Shown: piece by piece, positions 26,229 to 38,270 of the stretch
Layout: each line of letters begins with the position of its first letter
How positions within the stretch are numbered: position 1 is the stretch's first letter
Source of the DNA: Psettodes erumei
Lineage: Eukaryota > Chordata > Actinopteri > Pleuronectiformes > Psettodidae
Direction: 5' to 3'
Assembly (NCBI GenBank): GCA_016785225.1
Contig: JAFBJZ010000888.1
Location: 2,732,501 to 2,796,500, forward strand
Length of the DNA: 64,000 nt
Position numbers and translations under genes: made by a program
Notes under the pieces: generated by a model
The model's input: the letters and a program-made list of their open reading frames with translations, nothing else
The model's database searches: none
Told to the model about the DNA's origin: nothing

Positions 26229-29200
26229 TTGCCTTGTTCACGTTGGAAGGGACTGTTGAGGGTGCGCGGCTGCGGCTGGCATCCATTCCTCGCCCCACGG
26301 GGTGTCCTGCAAGGCCCTGTCCTGTGTCCCGCATGGCTTAAAATAACCCCTAAATATAGCAGCGGCCATGTTCAGTTAGCCAATTAAACGGTTATTTTTG
26401 GCAGGCTTGATTGTCTGCTAAGGGCAATTTAAATTCCAGCTTCTTCTTGACTGGGTAAAAAAAAAGAAAAAGATCCAAGTTTTGTGAATAATTGAGCAGC
26501 TTTGATGTACATGGAAGAAAGCGCTGCATCTGATGAGAATAGAAGTGGTGGAGCGCGTGAATGGAGGCCTGCGTGCAGACAGGGAGCAGCTATCTTTATG
26601 AATGACTGCGGTGGCTTCTATTTACAGTGTCACCGTGTGAGGTAAGGAGCGGTTTGTCGCACACGTGAGTCAATGAATGGCTGCCTTAAAAAGCCGCGAG
26701 GCGTCTGTGTGTGTGCACATTCTTCAGCAATGTATGTTTCAGACCAACTGTCGGGCGTGCGTCTGCTTTCCCGTCACGCGACTGGCCTGAAAGTCAGTGC
26801 CGATGCCGAGGAGGGACTTTCATTTCCTGCGCGGCTGCGATGATGGATGACCCAACAGAAAAGTCGTGCTAGCTTCCTGATCCGTGCTGGATATCGAAGA
26901 CTTGCGGGTGGGGTGTGTTTTTGTGTGCGCTTGTCCTGTGTTGACCGGCTGCTGAGAAGTGTTAATCAAGGCCAGACGGGACGAGTGGTGTTGGAGTGCC
27001 CCTGAGAGACGCACTTCCCCTGTGACAAATAGATGTGGCTGGTGCTTGCTTTGTGTCGCCGTATGAGGCCAAGACACTTCACTTCCTTCTTCCAGATGTT
27101 GTCTGTACCTGCGCCTGTCCCATCTGTCTGCACACAGTGCGCAGCATGCCTGCGTGATGCTTTTATTTTTACCGGAAATCTCAGTAAGTGACACATTCAG
27201 CTTGGACTTCGGCTTCAGTTTGTGACTTCCTGTATGAGGCATCTGAGATGAGCCGTCTGAGAGGTTGACATCCGAGACATTGAGACCTCTGTGGTGGATT
27301 TGTGTCTGTGCTAACGGTCAGCTAACATCCCTGGAGGTAACTCGGCGAGGAACACGTTCGCCGGCTTAGTTTAGTGTGATAGTCAATGAGGGCTTAACGC
27401 TGTAAGTACAGCGAAGGCAAATGGGAACGTTTAGTTTTTTTTTCCTGGAGTATTTGAAGAGCACAACTTTGGCCTGGGATCACTCATGTTCTCAAAAAAA
27501 AGACATTTTAATCAGATAAGACCAGTCCCGAGAGCCATGCAGCCAACAAGGCTGGGAAAAAAAAGTAAAATCGCTCCAATTTGTTCGTTCCTTTTCGTTT
27601 TTCCCGCTGCAGCGAGCTGTTCTCATTTGCTGGAACCCCCGCTCCGGCCTGCTACAACTACGAATGCAAAGTGCCGGATTCATGCGGAGGTCATCCATAC
27701 GCTCACGGAAAGTTGGCGGCTGGTAAAAAAAAAAAAAAAAAAAAAGCTGTGGGGGTGTCTGAACGCTCGCGTGACATTTTGGGAGATTTTCCCCTATTTT
27801 TCGCGGCCTCAGCCCAACGGTGCCCTGCAAACCAAACAGGAAAGTCTCCGTCATGGAACTTCTCTGTAATGTACGTCCACTGAAGTGAAGCGTCACGCTG
27901 AACTCATGCAGGGTGTGTCTGCATTGTTTGTGTGTGTGTGTGTGTGGGGGGGGGTGTCAGAAAGTGCTCAGCTTTTTGAGCTGTGAGAGTTGCCATATTT
28001 GTGCTGGCCAAAAGGACAGTACATTTATTTTATTTATTTATTTTATTTTTTTGTGGGTGGGTTGTGTGTGTGTGTGTCAGCATCCTGCTGCCTGGGATAG
28101 ATCAGCAGTGACACACAGCTCAGCAGCTCAGGTCAGAGGTCACTCTGGGGCGGGGCCTGAAAAACGGGACCGTTCTTCATCTCCATCCTTCAGGGCCTTT
28201 TAAGGGAGAGAGAGGGAGAGAGAGGAGGAACTGTGGTAGGGATGCTCCTCCGATCCGTCGGCCTTCCTGTCACGCTCTCTGGTGATTTTGCAGAACAGAA
28301 GCTGCTGTTCTTTTCTGCCTCAATCTGCAGTGTTTTACTGGAGCCTGGAGGGAGGTGAATAAATGGAAGGAAAACTTAATGTTTACAACAGGCCGAGGTG
28401 TCCGCTAATGATGAATATGATGCCAGGACACCCAACCCCATTTTTATTCTTTCCAAATGAACAATAACGATGCACAAGGGGGAATTTCATTGTTGGGAAA
28501 TGGGAGACTTTGTGTCATTGCCGACTGGTAAAATAATTAAGCCGGGTGACCCCTGCTTCATGTAACGTTGGTCAAACGTTTGTAGTCTTTGGTGGGGCAG
28601 CCCTGCAGGCGACATTAACATTCCTCCGACCAAATAAATTGCCGAGATCTTGGAAACGCAGAAAAAAGTCACCAAAAACAAGTCGGGAGGAGCAAAGCGC
28701 GCGAGCCCCTTGGTTAGTCTGGAAGGGTGAGAATAAAGTTCTGATCTTAAGTGGTTTGGATAATCTGTCTGAACCACCAACTGACACTGATCTGATTTGC
28801 TCACTGCTTTTGTTTCCCCCGAAGAGGAAAGGGGGAAAAAAGGACGACCTGGTGAGCCTGAAGAAGAAGCTGCTGGTTGCATGACGTGTCTTCCTATGTG
28901 GTTTGATGACTGACCATCCACCATCTTTGCTGCGGCTTCTTAACGTGATGCCAGCGCCCTGAAGATGTCACACGAGTTCATTTCAGTCCGTTTGAGCTCA
29001 CGCTCCTGTCTGAACGCGCAACATCGCTGCTGTTGATGCGAGGTAACGACGCCCGCTGCCTGTACTGGTGATCCCATTCAGGCCGACGCTTGCCTCCGCG
29101 AGCGGCAGCCGTCAGGCCGCGACGCCTCCGCACCTCGCATGGCAGCACCAGACGTTTGAGTTAGCAGCCTGCCAGCGCTGGACTCCTGCCCTCAGCCTTC

Positions 29201-30725
29201 ACTGCTGCTCTTTTTTTCACTCGCCGATTTTTACAAGGGCTTTGTGGCTGGAGAGGAGGGGGAGGTGGGGGCAAAAAAACAAAAAACATGTGGAAAACAT
29301 ATTTTGTGTGGAAAAATTAGTGGGGGTCTAACACCTGGGTAGTTTCTGACACAAAGACTCTCTGTGTGTCTGCCTCTTTGTGCCGCGGCTCGGGGCTGGG
29401 GCACTTTATTAAGTTCAGTATTAGTCTGGGGTTTGTGACTCCAAGGCTCCAGCGAGCTTTGAAAAAGTTAACGGGGGAAAACAAACACATCCACCTTAGC
29501 ACGCACACACACACGCGCACCATTGCTGCAACATGAAAAGGTCTTTCAAAAGGCAAGAGGAGTCATCACCTCCAGAGCAGGGAGAACATTCCCTCCCCCT
29601 CACTTCCCAACCCTCCCCTCTCGGATGATCTTTAAAACTGGCTCCCGACGGTTCCCGATGCGCGTGCGTGAGGACAACACCTGCGTGTAAGAGAGGCGGA
29701 CAGGCCGTGGGACTTGGAGAGCAGAGCCCTTCTGGGTTCTGGGACATTTGTCATGGAGAAGTGGGCCGTTTCAGTGTCGTGGGTTCAAGGAGACTCAGCC
29801 GTCTTTCACACATGCAGTGCTCAGCTGATGAAAAATCACAATTTCTAAATTTAAGCACCGATCTGGAACCTGGAGGCCGCAGGTGTCGTTTCCTTCGCAC
29901 AATGACAGGTGTTGGGTTTCTCCGAGCGACCGCCCCCCCCGCACGGGTCTTTGAGTTTGGAATTGAAAAGGCGTGTTTGATCTCAGACGGAAGCTTATCT
30001 TTATTCAAGTGCGCCGGTCGACCTCAAATTTAATTCCATTCCTTATTTTGGAAATGGGGGAGAGTGCAGAGTAAAGCACGCCAGCTACATTTTTTTTTTT
30101 TTTTTTTTACCAGAAGGCCCTGAATCCGCCAGGCCACTGTAAACACAACCCAGCGTTCACGGAGTGTTTGAAAGAAAACAAGACAAATAAGGAGGGGATT
30201 GGGCGAAGGCCGGCGGTGTCGGAGCTTGTTTGAGCTTCTCTGGCGGTAATTGAAGTTTGCTGTCTGTTTCGCTGTGGCTGGGATTGACAGCAGTCCCTCT
30301 GTCCACCGTGAAGGGATGCTCTGTTGGGCGTGAGACAAGAACTTTTTGATGGCTGGAGTAATTTTATTCGCATTGAGCACCATCCGGATTCTTCTGGAAG
30401 CCAAAGTGAGGGGGGGGGGGCACTTCTTTGCCAGCGGGGCTTGAATGGACTTCAGGGTTGTTGCATTCAAAGGTAATGGAAATATCCCCTCGCACATGAT
30501 CTGACGTGTGCGGTAATTTGTATTAGCAGGTGGTGATGACGATGTGTTTGAGCGTGTTGGTGGATTTGGTTGCCGGCCCCCTTGTCATTTCCTGACATTG
30601 ACAAGGCAATGAGTTTATTGCTGGTCAGTGGTATTCAGGGCAACTGGAGCCGGCCGGTGTGACAGTCACCACGCAGTCCAGGAATGTCACAGCGGGTCAC
30701 CCTGCACAGCTGACGGACGGGGGTG

Positions 30726-30752
30726 CACACACACACACACACACACACACAC
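30726..30752. repeat. (CA)n microsatellite
   Basis: A pure CA run, followed by further CA-rich sequence to about 30793. Confidence 0.95.
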
Positions 30753-32685
30753 GCTAGCACACCTCTTTCCATGCACACACATGCACACACACAAACCCTC
30801 AGGGGCTACAAATGCGCCACGAGGAGGGAGAAGTTGCAGACATGTTGCGTTCTCCTCCGCTAGCAGATCGCTGTGTCTCTTTCGGTCAGAGACAGCAGAG
30901 ACGGAGGAGGGAAGCCTGTCAGCAGCTCCAAATACCTTCCACAGCCACATTCTCCCGGGCTTTGATAGAAGATGCACTTTGTTATGAACTGCCCTAAATG
31001 GTGCGTCCGACTCCGGCCTCACCAAAAAGGGGCCGCACGAACTGCTGTTACGTAAAAGTCTCATTTTTTTTTTTTTGTTGTTTTTCCTCCGCACAGATAA
31101 AAAAGCTTCTGAGATGATAAACTACTGCAAAACTAAACAGGGCCTCTCGTGGGTTCATGTGTCTGATAATGGCCCGGGTCTCTGAGGGGTGTGGCCCCCC
31201 CACCGCTCCCTCTGACCACAGGTCAGCGCTGCCCGTTGCTTGTTTTCTTATCTCAGAGTTCAAATCACTGCTAATTCTGGCTTTCCTGTAACGTTGCAGC
31301 TGCACTCTGATGCAGTCGAGCTCACGTCAGAGCTCCAGTCACTCTCCAGCAACTTTTAATCTGGTCAAGGTCAGGAATGAAATTTCTGAAAAAGTCACTT
31401 TCGGTGGAAAGGACCCCGTGTGGGATATTTCTGTCTCTTGCGCTATGAAGTTGTTACAGCTGTTATCGCAGACTACGCTTGATGTGAAGCAGAAGCATGA
31501 ACGCTTACGGGGGGGTAATGCCGTGACCTCCAGGGTACATCATTCATCTCCGGACTTTACGTTCATACCACGAATTCGCAGCTGAAGGCCGGGACTAATG
31601 CTCATCATCATGATATGACAGGAGCTTTACACGCGGGGTCGGGGTGAATACTTGAAGTCGTGCTACGGCCGGTGTTGCACCACTGAATCATCATGAAATA
31701 GTTCAATAGCACAAAATCTTTGGCACGTTTCACTCTGTAGGACACTGACAACTGACAACTGAGTCCAGAAGCAGAATCTTCTTTTCTTGCATTAGCCAAG
31801 AGACTAACGATGACAGACGGGTTTACTGATGGGAACTGCAGCGCGCAGCATCACACGCCATCGATGCGCCTGACCGTGGATGTGTTAAGGAATGGCTGAG
31901 TGCCGCTTTCAAAAACGGCAAGCCGTTACTTCCTGTGAAAACTCCCCGCGCACACGAACGGGATGGAATGGTTCCATCATTCGGCTTCGTCCACACTTTC
32001 CAAACGCTACCGGGCCCAACGGATCAAATTGTGATTGTAGGAGAGCCGGTTAGCGGGGGAAAGATTATCACCATGGTGACTGTGTGCTGGGACCTAAAAG
32101 ATCCATGTCGCATCACGTAGTTGGGGCCCGAGCAGATGGATGTCATGTGATTTACGTTAGGGGCAGTCGGCTGCAGGAGTCAGGGGAGGAGTAGGGACGC
32201 ACACGTTGGCGTCAACTTGAGGAGGCTGAAAGGTGCGATGAAGAGCCAATGTAAATCTGTCAGACATGTAGGAGTCCCATGACATATCCTGGGAGCAGAG
32301 CGCGGTGGGCAGTCACTGGACAAATTCCCCGTCATGTGTAGTGGAGACAGAAAAAGATGACGAGGCACCTGGGGAGTGTGGGAGCGGGACTGAAGGGGAA
32401 GTGGAGAGGAGGAGTGCTGAAGTGAAAGCGAGACGCGTTGGAGATCCGCGAGCAGGAACTAAGGAGGAAAAAGAAGAAGCCGAGCGCGAAAGAGAGGGAG
32501 CGCTGGTCAGTTGTGCGTAGTTTGCCCTCGCACGCTGCGGCGGTTTGCTTTGATGAAGGGGCGCGGGTAAGCTGAGACGGGAGGCCCGTTGTCACGGTCG
32601 GCCTCAGGAGGTTTTATGTTCACCTCCGAAAATGTCCCTGCAGTGATCAGCTGAGGGTTCTGCCAGTAATGTTGGAACAGTGTGA

Positions 32686-32706
32686 ACACACACACACACA
32701 CACACA
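32686..32706. repeat. (CA)n microsatellite
   Basis: A short pure CA run in the intron upstream of exon 1e. Confidence 0.95.
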
Positions 32707-33131
32707 GGCAGCTCCATGTACTTTCCCTGAAGGCCCATGGGAGGCATCGCTTGGCACACACGGTGTTTCCAGCCTGATGGAAGCGTCCAGCTCCCCGGAC
32801 GTTCCCGCCTCTCCCTACGGGAGCGCGGCAGCCTCAGAGAATATCTGATGAAAGGAAGTGCGCTCCATATATGGAGATATGAATATGAAAAGGCTTTTAT
32901 GTCCACCATGGTGGAAATTTGCATTGGGCTCAGCAAATATAGACAAGGTCACATTGAAAAACAGTCTGTCGGTATTTGTGGCTTAGTTACTTCCCTTGTG
33001 TTTGAAGAAGATGTTATTTTCTTTATAAACGTTCTGTTATATCTTGGTCACGGTCTTCGCTGTCAGTTCTGGTCCTGAATGGATCACAATATGTGGTCTG
33101 CTGCCAACTCTGCTTACTTCTGCTTGTGCAG

Positions 33132-33156
33132 GCTGAGCTTATTTGGGCTTCGCAAG
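33132..33156 (+). other. Candidate 25-nt microexon
   Basis: A pyrimidine-rich stretch ending TGCTTGTGCAG is followed after 25 nt by CGCAAG and GTAAGC, so both splice sites are close to consensus. Nothing links the 25 nt to a plectin peptide, and its length would shift the frame if inserted between coding exons. It could be a non-coding leader exon, a poison exon or chance. Confidence 0.25.
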
Positions 33157-36100
33157 GTAAGCACAGCCCCTAGTGGCTCACTGTCCTCATAGCAACTGAC
33201 CTGACTAAAAGAAAAAGGCAGAACAGAAGAAAAACAGAGGCATGGTCTTGTAAGAAAATTCCTACGTCATGAGAAGCTTTGAGCACATTATTTCTGGGAG
33301 CGGTAGCTGAACCAGATGACGATGACATTTGGTACATGACATCTTTTAGGAGACCACGTGAATTCTCGTATCATCTTCTAATGGAGGCGTGGATTATGGC
33401 TCCTTCTCTCTCAGTAGCTGATAGCTGATTCTAAAAAAAGCAGAGACGCGTCTTTCCAGTGATGCTCCTGTTCCGGGCCCAACCAACCGACTTTGAGTTG
33501 GAGACAGTGAGTCAGAGAGTGGGCGGGGGCCCGTCGGGGAGACAGTTTCTCATTTAAATCACACCTTCTTTTTCTCCCTCCCGCAAATGAGATGTGACCT
33601 CAGGAGCAGAACCTTGTGACATATCCACGTCTCAAAATGGAAGGCTGTTTGCAGGGAGCGAACCTCACGCGACTCCAGGGCCCCCCTGGGGGTGCCGCCT
33701 TGGCTCACGAAGGGTGGAGCGCAGGAGGAAACCGGCGAGGGTCATTCTCTCCACGGCTTTTTTCCCCCCTTGTCTCAATTCCAAGAATTCCTCACCAGTC
33801 TCACTGATATTGTTACGGTAGGAAAATTTGCTGGGAGGTTTTAACGGCTGTGCAATGTTCACCTGTCAATGTGGAAAGCAAAAAAAACCCCACACACATT
33901 CTTTTTCAGCTCACAGCGCACAGAAAAGCACTCATTCAATAAACAATGCAAGGGCTTTATTTAAGGTCAAAGCAAACTGTAACGATGTAAATTTGCGATA
34001 GAGCTGTGGATTCCGTGACGTCCAAAATCCCACTGACCACAGCGATTGTTTCTGTTCACATCACGCCTCATCCCTGACTGACGCGCCGTGATCTGTTGCA
34101 TTCAGTCCGCCAGCTTAACTGTTTTATCACCGGCTGGGGAGACGTGGCCTCCTGCTGACTGCTGCCCCGGGCTCTAAGCTTCTACACTGGGCCGGAGATT
34201 TGAGCGGCTGCGTGACCTCAGATGGAAAGGAATGTTTTGTCTGGGGCTACCGGTCCGGCGCAGAGCAGAGCGTCCGGGCCGTGAGCTGCCGGGACCGTGG
34301 AATGCTCCAGGGGTCAGGAGTGTTGCAAAGCAGGAGTAGGATAGTGGTTTTGTGAAGAACAACAACAGCTTGCGTAAAAAGGAAGCGAAAATGTCGCTTT
34401 GCTCTTTCCGCAAGCCGTCTGTTTGCCAGTTTATGTAGCCCCTTCTTTTGTTGCATAGAAACACAAGGCGAGCATGAGCATTTGTCAACAATATTTTAAA
34501 TGCCCTGGTACAAACAAGGCTAGTTATTTTTTTGTTTGTTTTTGTATATATTTATTAAAAGTACAGTATGAAATACATGTAGGGTCTGAACAATCCAGGT
34601 CCTATCCAAACCTAAACCCTTTCATCGGGATACTTGGGACAAAGTGCCCCAGGAGGTGTGATGGGCTGGGTCGGACAAATTTGAATTTTAGATGTGGTCA
34701 GACCTTCAACCTGAACACAGAACATACATCATCATTACATTAGTCACCTCTGAACCTGTTTCATGCCTTCATCTGTGGGAAATACAGCGAGGTCCTTTGG
34801 TAAATTTGGTCACGCCAGTCATGTGATTTCAGAGGACATTACATTTATTTCCTGGAGAATTTCTGAAACCTTACCTGTGACAACACTTGCCTAACACTAA
34901 CCTTTAAAACATCTTCACCTTAAAAATGAGTGCTTTACCCTTAGCTCTCTGTGGCGCTGCCATAAACGATAGTAAAGTGGAGGACAGGCCGGATTCTTGC
35001 AGGAGAAGTAATCTAGCTGGCACGCCCTGTGGCGATAAACTCATGGGAGATGCTGGGAGGGGTGACTTTGACTGTTAGCGAGAGAAGATTCCCTCAGCGG
35101 GCCTTGACAAAGAAACCTCAGCAGTTTACAGGCTGCCCGGCTGCTAATAAACTCCTGTGTGCTTTGGCGGGATCCCGCTATCCGTCTGTGCTGGACTCAC
35201 GAAACTGCGCGGAGGCAAAACAAGTCCAGCTCAGCTTGGACTATCACGACAAACCCCCCACAAAAGTTAAGTAAGGATTTATTTTTTGAGGTTTATTGTG
35301 AGTTGGGACCAGGTATTCTGTAAAGCAGTAACACTGTTTCTCAATTTTGTCTCCTGGCCTTCCATTTGTTGTGTACTGAATCTGCAACAAATACAGACAG
35401 TATGGAGGAAAAACCACCAAGATCTCCCTTTTGGCTCCACATCAGATGCTGTGAGCAGCAATTAAGTCCTACGATTAGATTTCCATTCTTCTGTCCAACG
35501 GAGGAATTCGCTCCTGCAATTAGAGGTATTATCTGTAATTGAATATCCAGCTGTGTATTAGCCAGCGCGCGGCATTGGCAAATGCACGACGACCCAAAGC
35601 CGTCAGTTAATCGCAGGACAAATAAGCATGAGTTGCGTCGGCGAGGAGAGCGTGGCAATGCCTATTGCTCATTTCCTGACTTGACAAGAGTGTCGCTCTC
35701 CCCTTCAGGTGTGTTTCACCACCGAGCAAGGTTTATGCTGTGAGCAACGAGCAAACGCGCGCGGGTGAGGAGCTTCCCGTGACAATTTGAGAGCTGCAGC
35801 CTGATTTAGATGGGCAGTGATCCTTGGGTTTTGTGTCTGGTAAGCGGTTTTATTGGATAAAACTTGGTTTGATAAAACTACTTTACCGTTGGGGTTTTGC
35901 ATTAGACACAGAGCTGAAACGTCTGATAGCACGGTGAACCTCCATTAAACCTCCTGAGTGGTCGACGTGAATCTGAAAAGCGATGCTAACTTGCTAAAAC
36001 TTGGTGTTTTTTGTTTCCCCTTCGCGCGTAAATCGTCAGCCGGCAGCTGTGGGTGAACGCCGGGTCCACCGCAGGGTTAGAGATGTTGGAGAGAGCCTGC

Positions 36101-36476
36101 AGGTGAGGTGCAGCTGATCCCGTCTGATGGAGGAACAGCTGCGGCTGGCTCTTCTCCAGTGCTTCCAAACACAAAATAGTTCTTTCATCCTTTGGTCCAT
36201 CATCCTCATCCTCATCCTCTTCATCAGGTTTTATTCATGAATGAAATTTTGTCAAAGTGTTTTTTTATCGTAATTGAGGCAGTCGTGCTTATCTTCAAAT
36301 CACAGAAGAAAAAAAAAAGGTCGGTGGAAGTAGGAAGCACTTGTACTGTTGATTGTTGTTCCCAAATTCAGGACAGAAACGCTATTATTTCCATTGCCTG
36401 GCCGTCCCTCATGGAACATGTCGCAGTGACAAGAGCCGGGCATCGGAAAAAAGAGACAGGCACATGTCCAGACAAG

Positions 36477-36480
<4 letters not shown>

Positions 36481-36526
<46 letters not shown>
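36481..36526. repeat. (CA)23 microsatellite
   Basis: An uninterrupted 46-bp CA tract. Confidence 0.97.
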
Positions 36527-36529
<3 letters not shown>

Positions 36530-37360
36530 GCGTCATGGCGTTGTGTTGTGTAAGTCTTACATAAAGAGATTCTCAAGCAGTACTCAGAGAGGGCTGCTGC
36601 GACCGCTTCCGAGAAACACACACTCTCAGAAGCTCGCGCACTACAACACACAATTGAATTGTCCTTGACAGCGCAGAACAGCGAGACGTCCATTCTGCCC
36701 CGCTGCCAAAAAAGCGTCAGTCATTTCCTCCAGACGTCCTTTTATTATGTACGAGAGGCCGTATAAGAGCGGACTCAAACCAGAGCTCGGCAGCGAGGTT
36801 CGGCAGAGGCGAAGCGGTTATTAGTGGAGGCATTGATTTGCCATCATTTATTTTGTTAGGCTCTGACTTGGTACACTTTAACCGATTTCCTGCATGCACG
36901 ACCGCAGCCCACTCTGCGGGGCTTCCTGGCTGATGGGGAGGCTCGATCGGCGGTTGATGGGAATGCTCACGATTGGAGGAGGCCAGACAGTCAGCCAGTG
37001 CAGCGGAAGCCATTTATTGACTGAGGGCAGAGCTGGATTTGTTCACATGAGGCACAGATCGGACATGTTGGAGGCTTTTGGGCAGAAGGAGGAAATAAGG
37101 GCCCTGCAGTTGATTTTTGAAACCACAGAGCCACAGATTTAAAAAAGAAAAGTTTCTGAGGAGGCTGAGGGGAGTTTAACGTCTTTGCTGCAGCTCTACA
37201 TTTTCTCATCGAGCGTTTGTGTCAGCGGTCACCTGACTCGGCGACTACAGTCTATTGGATCATTTATTATGGGCCCGCTAAGTACAGACCAATGGAAATT
37301 CAATGAAAATGTTTCTCCCTGACACCCAGGAGAGCATGTACAAACAAGATTAAAAAAACT

Positions 37361-37382
37361 ATATATATATATATATATATAT
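37361..37382. repeat. (AT)11 microsatellite
   Basis: A pure alternating AT run preceded by a short A run; able to form a cruciform. Confidence 0.95.
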
Positions 37383-37661
37383 TCTTACTTGTTTTTCTTG
37401 TTATGAATATTGTACACACGTACAGTTTGCTTACTGTTACAGTACTTAACAGTACGTACCGGCCTGCGGTGTTACGATTTGCAACATCTTTTTCATGTGA
37501 ACCCCTGCTGGATCTCTTTTGTGCTTCAGCTTTTGTGCTGATTCATCAGCTACACTACTGCACTAAATTCATTATGTAAAAATATGCAATTAGCATTCAC
37601 ATAGTTTGGCTGGTCAGTCCTGGGAATTACAGCAAGGACCCGGGTATGGTGCTGGGATTCT

Positions 37662-37665
<4 letters not shown>

Positions 37666-37695
<30 letters not shown>
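37666..37695. repeat. (CA)15 microsatellite
   Basis: A pure CA tract about 100 bp upstream of the inferred 1e promoter. Confidence 0.95.
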
Positions 37696-37697
<2 letters not shown>

Positions 37698-37790
37698 ACG
37701 TAGTCTTTTTCTCAACAGACTTTGCTTCTGTCCTCTGCAAACCTTCCTCTTGGCATTCTCATAGAGCAGTGCGGTTGAGAGCCGCTCCAC

Positions 37791-38224
37791 GCTTTCTCCT
37801 GATTGGCTGATTTGTGGCAATGCAGGTAGCTATTGGTCTCTGCTATGGGCCGAGTTTGCGGTTCAGGGCCGGGCCCAGAAGCCAGTCTTTAGGTGAAGGA
37901 GGAGGTGGAGGGAGAGGAGGAGGGGACAAGGGAGGAGTTTGCACAGCGGGGCTTCTGGTGCACACAAAATACATGTGTGTACGTCGGCGTGTAACAACAG
38001 ACCGTCAGTGTGTGCGTTTGCGCACGTGGTGTATCGCAGGAACCAAAACAGAGCGGCGTCCCACTCGACAGACCTGCAGCGACAGAGGCGGGAGCAGAGT
38101 GACCACAGAGAGACAGAGGAAACACTGAGTTGCTACAACTGAAGAGGGAGTCAACGCGGAGGAAGCATCAGTTCCGTCAGCAGCATTCATTCCCATCAGT
38201 CTTCAGGAGGACAGACAGCGGACG
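37791..38224 (+). promoter_or_regulatory. Plectin 1e promoter and 5' leader
   Basis: Upstream of the 1e ATG there is an inverted CCAAT box (GATTGGCTGA at 37800-37809) and a GGAGG-rich tract at 37890-37935, followed by a leader without long coding frames in phase with the ATG. This layout fits a TATA-less alternative promoter. The start site cannot be placed from the sequence. Confidence 0.5.
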
Positions 38225-38270
38225 ATGGACAGCTCGAGGTCTATCCAAAATGAGATTACCTCCCTGAAAG
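38225..38270 (+). CDS. plec: Plectin isoform 1e first coding exon
   Basis: The exon encodes MDSSRSIQNEITSLK plus one base. It closely resembles the mammalian plectin 1e tag as I recall it (MDPSRAIQHEISSLK). It ends CTGAAAG before GTACTT, giving LKDERD after joining exon 2, the same phase as exons 1c and 1f. The ATG context is strong (GGACGATGG). The short tag alters the N-terminal edge of the actin-binding domain and directs isoform use in particular tissues. The match rests on remembered sequence, but 10 or 11 of 15 positions and the exact length agree, which is hard to get by chance. Confidence 0.87.

Larger units (their letters stand above)
23378..37790 (+). other. Plectin intron region between exons 1f and 1e
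   Basis: About 14 kb without a recognised gene. It holds the right arm of the inverted repeat, retroelement-like debris near 25.7 kb, an 18-nt G run, several microsatellites, a poly-A run at 27725-27745 and a poly-T run at 30090-30108. A 25-nt microexon-like segment lies at 33132-33156. The block at 32340-32520 is purine-rich with an open frame rich in Glu and Arg, but no splice structure or homology supports a gene. Confidence 0.6.

Noticed and set aside
32305..32520. Glu/Arg-rich frame resembling a coiled-coil segment
   Set aside because: Explained by a purine-rich tract; no acceptor or donor in a useful position and no recognised homology.
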